Shown here piece by piece: positions 27,775-35,900 of a stretch of 64,000 bases of DNA (the stretch's first letter is position 1; each line of letters opens with the position of its first letter). A program made the translations under genes and the position numbers. The notes below the pieces were generated by a model that made no database searches, had not been told where the DNA came from, and was given only the letters and a program-made list of their open reading frames with translations. Source of the DNA: Massilia sp. UBA2604 (lineage in GTDB: Bacteria; Pseudomonadota; Gammaproteobacteria; Burkholderiales; Burkholderiaceae_D); NCBI GenBank assembly GCA_002339265.1, contig DDKG01000362.1, positions 1 through 64,000 on the forward strand. Direction: 5' to 3'.

Positions 27775-27862
27775 TGTCGCTCCACAATAGGTTTTCAACA
27801 GTCTACATAGCTGCGGATAGAAGGCAAGTGCATCAACCGCGTGGCTTAAATTCGCTGTCTTC

Positions 27863-28135
27863 TTATCCAATAATCTTGAAGTCGCGCCAGACGGCAGGAA
27901 GGTAGCGCAGACACTGCCGAGAAAGTTGCAGTGACTCAACCTCATTAGCACCGATTGCCATTGCGCGAGCCAACTGGAACAGCGCATGCGTAACTTGACG
28001 CGAGCTCGGACAGAAAATCGGGAATGTATCAGGGCCGAGGAGCCGCGGCGGAACTCTGTACTCTAGAACGGCATTGCCTGGCCGGAGCGTATCTTGCCAA
28101 TGTTCTCGCTCGCATAGAAAAGCTGAGCGTAGCAT
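27863..28135 (-). CDS. Small ORF between gajB and the DUF3800 gene
   Basis: The frame encodes 90 residues, starting 17 nt after the gajB stop. I do not recognise it. The C-terminal half is helical (ALFQLARAMAIGANEVESLQ). The other 120 bp of this 378-bp gap show nothing. It could be a real operon member or a chance frame; the tight spacing favours the former. Confidence 0.4.
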   Translation of the reverse strand: MLRSAFLCEREHWQDTLRPGNAVLEYRVPPRLLGPDTFPIFCPSSRQVTHALFQLARAMAIGANEVESLQLSRQCLRYLPAVWRDFKIIG

Positions 28136-28152
28136 GCGCCATGGAACGGGAT

Positions 28153-29967
28153 CTATTCTTCTGGAAGAAGTAGCGCACAGATGTCGTCCTCTGGCGTTAA
28201 TATGGTTGTCTGGCGCTTTCCTCTGGTGACGCTGACCCGAAAATTCTGGCGTGCTTGGTCGTCAATTTGCTCTTTAGCGTTGAATCTTACAATGCGGTCT
28301 GGGTTAGCGACTATCTTTCCCTTCACGCGCCTAGGCCAACCTTCAAAGATGATCACCTCGTCGAATTGCTTACCTTTTGCCTTGTGCATGTTCATAACGA
28401 CCACGCCCGTCTCTGGTTTAGTACCTGTAGAGAAGTGCTCCTCAATGAAAGCCTGCCGCGTGATGGCCAACGCGTTGCGATATTTGTGGTCTCTCCAGTC
28501 CTGAGAAAGGTATTGCCGAAGTTGTGTCCCACGGTCGAGCACCCGGAGATTCTTGACCTCTTCCGCAACCCCTTTTAGGCGTCTGCATGCACCGTTCTCT
28601 AATACCTGTCGCACAGCTCGCCAGTCTTGGTCCGGGTCTCCTATTAAGACGAGAGCCCGCACCTGATCGTATACAGCTAACAGATTCACGAGAAGGCTGT
28701 TTTTGCGAATAGATTTGCCTTTTGCTTGGAGTGCCAATAGCTCTTCATAAGCCGCTCGAATCCTTGTGGCCTCTGTAAGGGAACCTTGCGTCGGTTCATT
28801 TCCGTCTTTGCCTTGGAAATAGTTGCACAGCAATTCGATGAACTGTGTAAAGTGGCGACCGTCGTTTGGAGGTTGGATCAAGAGAGCAATTATTTCTGCT
28901 CCAAGAATCGCGGCCCCCATCTCGATTGCCGCAGTGTGCGATACCTCCGCCATTCCAGCAGGCGGACTGCGCAACGCGTCGGACACTAAACGTGTCATCT
29001 TCTTGGTCGGAACAAGGATCGCTAACGACCAGTTGTTGGTGTTCTGCGCGACCAGCCGTTGCCGCGAAGCGTAGGTCGTTGTCACGAGCTTCGTCATCGC
29101 TGCGTCAGGGTATGAGGCAAACGTATCAAACTCGATCCCTTTATATTCCTTCTGACGAAATCGACCGGTCAAAATGTCGTTGCCAAACACGGCGATATCT
29201 GTACCGGCGCTTCGATGGTTGTCAGTACTTAGATCGACCTCGACTGGATTGAACGCGTCGCGGAAATGATCGAGGCGGGCGGGGTCAGCACCAATCCAGT
29301 CATAAATTCGTTGCTCCGGGTCAGCAAGTGCAATAAGTCTTGAAAACTTTCCCAACGTACGAACCACATCCCACTGTGGACCATTTGTATCCTGAAATTC
29401 ATCGAGAATGATGACCGGATACATAGTAGACAGCAGGCGACAGACGCGTTCGCTACCTCGCAGAATATCCCCTACATAAGTGGCAAATAGATCAAAGCAT
29501 ATGAGCCCCTTGTCATGTGCTAGTCGGGTACGTTCTTGGGCTTCAGCTACTTTCTTTTCTGTTTTTTGCTCCTCCGAAAGATTTCTCCCTGAAAACCTTG
29601 ATCTGATTTCTGAGAGTGCAATGGCCTCGTTAGGTGGAGTGAGAATGCCTAAGCGACGGGGCAGGCCAACTAGATAGCCGTGCGCTTTTAACACCCGCCA
29701 AAAAAAAGCATGATAAGTATCGACTTCAATCAGGCGTTTCGCGGCAATGGGGATGTTTCGTTCATATTCGATAGCCTCTACCACCCGGGAAATGGTCGCG
29801 CGAGCAAAGCTAAGAAACAGAATCTTTTGGCCCGGACGAATATCTGTTTCAGTGACCTGTGCGGCTTTAATAATAGATACGGTCGTCTTGCCTGAGCCAG
29901 GACCGCCGGTGACGAGCAGGTGCCCAGCTGCTTCCAGTACGTCTCGTTGGCCCTTAGTTAAGTCCAT
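28153..29967 (-). CDS. gajB: Gabija protein GajB, UvrD/Rep-like helicase
   Basis: The protein has 604 residues from ATG 29967, overlapping gajA by 14 bp. SF1 helicase motifs are visible: Walker A TGGPGSGKTT (20-29), Walker B ILDEFQDTNGPQWD (about 180-193), NMHKAKGKQFDEVI (about 524-537) and SVTRGKRQT near 575. The gene order gajA-gajB and the overlap match the Gabija anti-phage system. In that system GajA is a nucleotide-gated nuclease and GajB senses DNA ends and ATP/GTP. The length is slightly above the best-known GajB (about 500), but the architecture fits. Confidence 0.85.
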   Translation of the reverse strand: MDLTKGQRDVLEAAGHLLVTGGPGSGKTTVSIIKAAQVTETDIRPGQKILFLSFARATISRVVEAIEYERNIPIAAKRLIEVDTYHAFFWRVLKAHGYLVGLPRRLGILTPPNEAIALSEIRSRFSGRNLSEEQKTEKKVAEAQERTRLAHDKGLICFDLFATYVGDILRGSERVCRLLSTMYPVIILDEFQDTNGPQWDVVRTLGKFSRLIALADPEQRIYDWIGADPARLDHFRDAFNPVEVDLSTDNHRSAGTDIAVFGNDILTGRFRQKEYKGIEFDTFASYPDAAMTKLVTTTYASRQRLVAQNTNNWSLAILVPTKKMTRLVSDALRSPPAGMAEVSHTAAIEMGAAILGAEIIALLIQPPNDGRHFTQFIELLCNYFQGKDGNEPTQGSLTEATRIRAAYEELLALQAKGKSIRKNSLLVNLLAVYDQVRALVLIGDPDQDWRAVRQVLENGACRRLKGVAEEVKNLRVLDRGTQLRQYLSQDWRDHKYRNALAITRQAFIEEHFSTGTKPETGVVVMNMHKAKGKQFDEVIIFEGWPRRVKGKIVANPDRIVRFNAKEQIDDQARQNFRVSVTRGKRQTTILTPEDDICALLLPEE

Positions 29968-31819
29968 CAGCGCCGGCCTTCAGATCAGCTCCTGCTTCAG
30001 CATGAGCATCAGCTCCGCCAGCAGAAGTAACGGGAATGCACGCAGCCTTTAATGCCTGTGCAGCCTCACGAAGCCATATTGGGATCTCTGCTTCACTACA
30101 TTGAGCAAGGAAATCGGCAATACCCCAGTTCCCCTTAGCCCAAGAGAAATATTCTCCTAGTGCAGCATTAGCGTTTGCTACTGGGTCAGGGTATTTCTGC
30201 AGCAAATGCTGGGGCCAATCTACCTGTCCTGCAAATCTTTTCAGAGCATCTTCAGTAGTGCCTTTTAAAATTAGATCCTCGAAACCTTTTTCCTCATGCA
30301 TTAAAAGACGTTCAACTTGGCCTTCGATTAGTTCCTTATTCACGTCGCCTTGCTTATCGCAAATTGCGAAAGTCCGCTTTCCCAGTTCCTTGTACAGCTG
30401 TGCCATACCAGGAACATTTTTCTCACCGTCTGCATCTACTATGCATATTCCAAGCGCCTCCAAAGACAGGTAATTTCCGGGGTTGAGTTCGGCAAGGCGG
30501 CGGCACACTACTGGGAACGCCGAATACTCGGTCGGGCCTTCTGCGACGAGAATACGGCGGGCGAGCAACCCTTCACAGAAGCGGGTGCGAAACTCTTGTC
30601 TGTATCTTTTCGGTTTGACATTATCGGGCAGGGCAATCGACATTTGTCTCAATAGCCCCCCACTATCCCGGGTGAGCACGACCGTTTCTTCTGTTGCGAA
30701 TTCCTCCAAAACATAGGGGGAATGCGACGTAAAAAGCGCCTGCGAGGCCAGCGTGCGCACTTCGTGGACGATTCGTTTCTGCGCATAGGGGGGAATGGCC
30801 GTCTCTGGCTCTTCCATAGCGAAAATTACGTTCTGCTTGCTCTCAGCGATTTGAGAAAGCATTGCCAAAACGAGCATATTTATCGTGCCGGTGCCCTGAC
30901 GGTAGAACGGGGCCGCATGCATTCCGTCGCCTGTCGCGATGAATGCGGTAATCACCTTGCGCAAATGTTCACGTGTCAGCGACGATATCTTGAGATGAGG
31001 ATCGACACCCCATTCCTTTGGGACATACTTTTTTAATGCAGCATTAATGCTCTCCAAGATAGGCGAAATGCCTAACGCCGGATCGCTGGCCACTGTAATG
31101 CTGGAAATCGTGGAGAGAGTATCCTCCCACATTTGCGGCCTCACATCTTTCAGGCGCAGGATGATGTCGAGCAAACTGCCGCGCTCAAGACTTAGGGCGC
31201 GGGAACCTGTGCGAACAGTGCGCAGATATAAAAAGCCGCAAAGCTGCTTATCCTTTCGTGAGAACAGCTGTGGTTTCTCGCCTTCGTTGAGACTTCGAGT
31301 GAAGTAAGTTACACCTTCGAAGTCATCCTCTTCGTCGTCGTACCATCCGTGGAAAGTAACCCGTAGCGCCTCTGCTATAGTGGCGGCATCAACGCCAGCT
31401 GGATTCGGCGCATCATAAAAGGTGTCGGCTGCTGTGTCCCAGAATTCAATATAGTCACCAAATCTTCCCTTTTGCTCCTCGGTCAGGTCAACAATCGTGA
31501 CTTCTATAACGATTCTCGGTGCCGGCATTTCTGCAGCTTCTGCACTTGACTCGTCCGGAGGAGGCGGCTCTGTGATGACTTGTTGGCCAGGCTCTTCGCC
31601 ACCAGCAGGACGTGCCCTGTAAACTCCTCCGTAGAAATCATGCTCGTCGATTACTGGCTGCCGGTTTAGACGATCAGGTCCGAGCACCAAATCCAAGGCC
31701 TCCAGAATTGTTGTCTTGCCGGTGTTGTTGTCTCCAATAAGAACGCCATGCTTGGGCAGCAGCATTCGAGCCTGCTTTACCCCTCGAAAATTTTGAATTT
31801 CTACACAGATGACACGCAT
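29954..31819 (-). CDS. gajA: Gabija protein GajA, OLD-like ATPase/TOPRIM nuclease
   Basis: The protein has 621 residues. ATG 31819 is preferred over 31825 because GGGGA lies at a proper distance. The ABC-type ATPase half shows Walker A IGDNNTGKTTILEAL (28-42) and the Walker B/signature region MEEPETAIPP near 331. The TOPRIM nuclease half shows ILVAEGPTE near 420, DADGEK near 463 and ICDKQGD shortly after. This is the OLD-family layout of GajA. A TATGAT-like hexamer sits on this strand at 31858-31853, about 35 nt upstream of the start, but the -35 is poor. It heads the gajA-gajB operon. Confidence 0.87.
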   Translation of the reverse strand: MRVICVEIQNFRGVKQARMLLPKHGVLIGDNNTGKTTILEALDLVLGPDRLNRQPVIDEHDFYGGVYRARPAGGEEPGQQVITEPPPPDESSAEAAEMPAPRIVIEVTIVDLTEEQKGRFGDYIEFWDTAADTFYDAPNPAGVDAATIAEALRVTFHGWYDDEEDDFEGVTYFTRSLNEGEKPQLFSRKDKQLCGFLYLRTVRTGSRALSLERGSLLDIILRLKDVRPQMWEDTLSTISSITVASDPALGISPILESINAALKKYVPKEWGVDPHLKISSLTREHLRKVITAFIATGDGMHAAPFYRQGTGTINMLVLAMLSQIAESKQNVIFAMEEPETAIPPYAQKRIVHEVRTLASQALFTSHSPYVLEEFATEETVVLTRDSGGLLRQMSIALPDNVKPKRYRQEFRTRFCEGLLARRILVAEGPTEYSAFPVVCRRLAELNPGNYLSLEALGICIVDADGEKNVPGMAQLYKELGKRTFAICDKQGDVNKELIEGQVERLLMHEEKGFEDLILKGTTEDALKRFAGQVDWPQHLLQKYPDPVANANAALGEYFSWAKGNWGIADFLAQCSEAEIPIWLREAAQALKAACIPVTSAGGADAHAEAGADLKAGADGLN

Positions 31820-32299
31820 GTTCATTCCCCAAGCAGTGTTGCTCACTGAAACATCATACCTTTGTGGCAACACTGTTGGCTAATCATTTAGCATCTTTTG
31901 GTGATGCGAAACTCATCTTTGACGGCAGTGCCCAAGATACTGCAGTTGGTTTCGGGCGCCTTACCGCTCCGGATTCAGCATGCTTTCTAGTGACTACTCG
32001 ACAGCTTTTTTCGTTGCCTGAGAGGCGGGTTCGTGCCTGTCAAAGGGGGATGCAAGCGATTTTAATGCTATCTAGCATGGTGCTGATTCAGGGCTCTGAC
32101 CGTTGAGGTTTGCTCGTATATCATTCTCCGCTCACTATCATCAATGGTACGGGGTGTGCGAAGCAGATGAACAGCGCTTTGATGTAGACCGGTGCCTGCT
32201 TACTGCAGCCGGGCAGAACGCTGGCGCCGAGCAGCGCGGTCAGGATGATCCCTTGCATACCAGATCACTACATGTTGGCGGTCTAGGATGTTGCACGAC
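31820..32299. other. Junction region between Gabija and the LOG gene
   Basis: These 480 bp hold the presumed gajA promoter (31853-31858 on the minus strand) and a short lipoprotein-like frame (32121-32258, listed separately). A plus-strand frame at 31864-32106 lacks any start signal or recognisable sequence. The region looks like a join between two insertions rather than a normal gene gap. Confidence 0.35.
32121..32258 (-). pseudogene. Short lipoprotein-like remnant
   Basis: A 45-residue frame begins MQGIILTALLGASVLPGCSK, which is a plausible lipoprotein signal peptide with a lipobox ending LPGC at Cys18. After about residue 27 the sequence loses any lipoprotein character and stops. No ribosome site is clear. 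I read it as the 5' end of a lipoprotein gene cut by insertion of the neighbouring DNA. A genuine small lipoprotein cannot be excluded. Confidence 0.35.
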
Positions 32300-32902
32300 T
32301 TATCGACCATCCGCAGTTCGGGCTGCCTCAATGCGGTAATGAACCTTGTTGTATCGAGGCAGCCAACATGTGAGCAGGTCCATCGCCAGCGCGGCACTGT
32401 CGGCAGCAAAGACCTGATCGTCCGGCAAGTCTGGATAACGTACGCGCCCGTCGATCGGTCGTCCTGCCAGCAGTTCGCTCGAACCACCGCATCGCAAGCC
32501 GATGACTAGCCGCCCATAGGCCCACGCCAGCGCCATTTCGGATAGGGTGCCGGCGCCGCCGCCAATCGCGATCACCGCCGCGGAATGGGCTACGATCACG
32601 TTGCGTGCGTGGTCCAGTCCAGTCGGTATCGCGATGTCGACAAACTGATTTGCCTGACGGGTGTCGGAGCCCGGCAGAATGCCTATCCCAGCGCCGTCGA
32701 ACCAGTTGAGTGAGTCGCGCGCACCCTTGTGCGCGGCTTCCATCACACCACCCATACCGCCGGTAACCACCCGGTAGCCTGCGTCGACCAGCCCACGACC
32801 GATCGACTCCGCCAGGTTTCGTCGGGGATCGTCGCGAGCCAGCCTGGCGTCGCCAATAACCGCGATGCAGGGGCGTATCGGGCGAATGATCTCGGCGCTC
32901 AT
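32300..32902 (-). CDS. LOG/TIGR00725-family protein (SLOG fold)
   Basis: The protein has 200 residues from ATG 32902, in a 4-bp ATGA overlap with the end of the giant gene, so the two are coupled. LOG-family motifs are present: CIAVIGDARL, VVTGGMGGVMEAA, GIGILPG and GGGAGTLSEMALAWAYGR, a variant of the PGGxGTxxE loop. LOG and SLOG proteins bind or hydrolyse nucleotides or nucleosides; some release cytokinins, and others sit in conflict systems as nucleotide sensors. Its role beside a glycosyltransferase-kinase-methyltransferase protein is unknown. Confidence 0.75.
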   Translation of the reverse strand: MSAEIIRPIRPCIAVIGDARLARDDPRRNLAESIGRGLVDAGYRVVTGGMGGVMEAAHKGARDSLNWFDGAGIGILPGSDTRQANQFVDIAIPTGLDHARNVIVAHSAAVIAIGGGAGTLSEMALAWAYGRLVIGLRCGGSSELLAGRPIDGRVRYPDLPDDQVFAADSAALAMDLLTCWLPRYNKVHYRIEAARTADGR

Positions 32903-35900
32903 GCCGCGTCCTCCAGTCGGGCCGTGCCGGCTCTCATACGCTCCAAAGGCGCCCGCGCGATCAGCGCCGCGATTACATGCTCCCGCTGCTGGATCGTCAC
33001 TGGGTCGCGTGCGCCTCCAGGTTCGTGCAGGTACAGGGCTCGTTCGATCCAGCGTGGCGATTCCGCGAGCTCGGCCATTGGCAGCATGAGTGCCCAGTCG
33101 CTGGCAAGCTCCACATAGTCTCCATCGAGACGCAGGTATTCGTCCGGGATGGCTTCGAACAGGGATTTTCTGAAGCTGCGCAGGTGTTGCCATACATTCC
33201 CGCCCCGGTGCGCACGTGGTTGTTCAAAACAGGCGGGGTAGTAGGCCTTCTTGTCCGTCCTGCACATCGACCCGACCGTCATGTCCGCGCCGTTCGCATA
33301 CTCGGCGTCCAGAATGTCAAGGACGTCGCTGCCTATGAGGCAATCGTCAGCGTCCAGGGTGATCATCACGGAGTCCGGCCGCCCGCAATGCACCCGGATC
33401 GCTTCGACAGTATTGGTCAGCAGGCCGCGCCGATGGGGATTCCTGATGAAGGTAATGCGTGACGGATGCGCGCTACACAAATCCTGTTGAATCTCCGACC
33501 AGGCTGGATGAGAGGCGTCATCGAAGACGACCGCACCCCAATCCCTCTGTTCCTGGCGCAGCACCGAATCAAGGCAACGTTGGAATCGAGCGGGGTCGAC
33601 GTTTCGGCCAGAAATGATGAAGACAAAACGTTCAAACCGCGTGGGGCGAATCCACTGTTCGGATGTACCGACCAGGTTCACGGCGCCGAACTGGCTTGGG
33701 TCGACCTGGCCTCTTCCAACGCGGTCTGCAATGCGGGACAGCGCGATCGTATCCGCTTTACGGTCATTGGTCGGGTGAATGAAGAAGGAACGCCGGTCGC
33801 CACCGCGCAAGGAATGCGCGAGCCCGGATTCCACCGACGCGTCCAGCGCCCGGTGCCAAGCAGGAAGGTGCCCGAGCGACGTCGATGGCGGCAACTTCAA
33901 AGGCAGGATGGCCGCGAGGCGGCGCATTTCCAACAGACAGAATCGGGTTTCGACCCGCCACGGTCCAGTCTCGCTGCTGGCGGAATAGGGACGATCGCCG
34001 GTCTGTGCGATGTTGAACGCAACGGTGACCGCGCACTCATCATCCACCAGCGCCTGCACCATATCGCGCAGATAGTCATGCGCCGGGTCGCTGCGACCGA
34101 CCAGCACATCCAGGTCGGCCTGTAGCAGATAGGGCGTGCGGCAGGCTTCGAACCCTGCAAAGATAGCCGACAGCGGTGCACCGTTGGCGGCATGCGTCGC
34201 CGGATCGTTTTGTCCCAGCCATCTGGCATTGAGCCGCGAACATTCGCCAGCATCGGTTGGCGCTTCAACCACACGATCGATCCATCCTTGCTCTTTCAGC
34301 GCCATGGCTTCGGACCGCAGAAGGGCGAGATCGCTAGCTGTGTACTGGCGCAGGAAGCCGTCCACCCTGGAATCGAGGGTCAGGACGACCTCATGGAATG
34401 GCCTGGGTATGGCCAGTTGCTGCACCAGGCGCCGCACCTGCTCGGCGACAGTGCCGGCCTCCATGGCGCAAGCCTTGATCAACAAGGTGCAGTCTGGCGG
34501 ATCTGTAGGGCGGCATTCGAAGACCAGCAAATCGCATGTGTTTTCAAACCTGAACTGGTCGATCGTTGCGCGCTCTACCCGTCGTGTAAGCTCGAATCCG
34601 GCACGTTGCAGCACCTTACGCAGGGAGCGCTCGGGACGGTAGAACTCGACCAGATGGCGGCCGCTCTTGCGATGCCGTTTAACCCATCTGAACGCCGTGT
34701 CGGGGTCGGCGCCCGAAGCTGCGTCCGGCTGCGCTTCCGGTGTCGCGATCCAGGGAGCGAATCCCGGGTGGCAGACCGCCACCAGCACACGGCCTTCTCG
34801 CATCACGGCACGGCGCAGCTGCGCCACCACGCCAAGCATATCCGCATGGTCGAGCAGGCAGATCACGCGCCGGCACACGACCAGGTCGAATGGACCGTCC
34901 GCCATTGCCTGGTCGAAATCAGTCGCCGTCATCAGCATGGGCGATGCGAGGCTGGCGAGTCGCCCAGCGAGCGCCGGATCCGGATCGTAAGCGACGACGC
35001 TATGCCCTTGGGCGGCAAGCTGGCGGCTGAGTTCCGCCTTGCCGCACCCGAAGTCCAGCACACGCTGGCGCGGCAAGCCGGACACCATCGCCAGCACCGG
35101 ATCCTGCACAGGGGCCCGGCCGGTGGTTTGCCAGACGGCTTCCATGAAGCAGTCCCTGAAACCTGTGAGTTCGGGCATGTTCTGGTCGCTCAGGCTGGCG
35201 CGCAGCAATTCGGCCAGATCAGGCCTGTGCCAGAATCGCCAGGACAGATAAGCCCTGCGGCACATCAGCTCGAATTCCCACTCGAAGTCATCGAGCTCGC
35301 ACGCGAATGCCAGGTCGCCGCCATAATCGATGAGCCTGACGGCCGTGCCAACAGTACGCAGGTTCTTCGGGTGGATGTTTCGGCAAATCAGACCGTTCGC
35401 GTAGCAGTCGGCCATCAGGTCGACCATGCCCGGGCCGTCTCCGCCGCGATAGGGCAGGCTCTCCTCAAAGGGGTAGACGATGACGTTGTCGAGGCGCTCT
35501 GTCATGAAACGGATAATGCCGTACAGGCCAGCGCCGGTACGCCAGCGTCCCACCAGTTCACCGAGCCGCTGCCGGGCACGTTGTGACGCGGCGGGTTTCC
35601 AGTAGTCGATCGCTTTAAATACCGACGTCTCATCGGTCAGCACAACCCCTTCAACGCCATCGCCCAGCCAGCGCAGGCGAAGCGGGCGCTCTGTGTCGCT
35701 GTGGGTCACGCGCATGACCGTAGCGATAGCGTTGCGAACCCGTTGTTCGCGCAATTGGTCATGGATGAGGACTGCGGAGGCAATACAGCGCTGATGCTGC
35801 ACGATCAGATCGGGCAACCGATCGTAGAAGTCTACTGCCCGTTTCGCATCGAGTCTGGCGACAGCCTGTGTCACGCGAGTGAGCATCGCGTCGTCGATGC

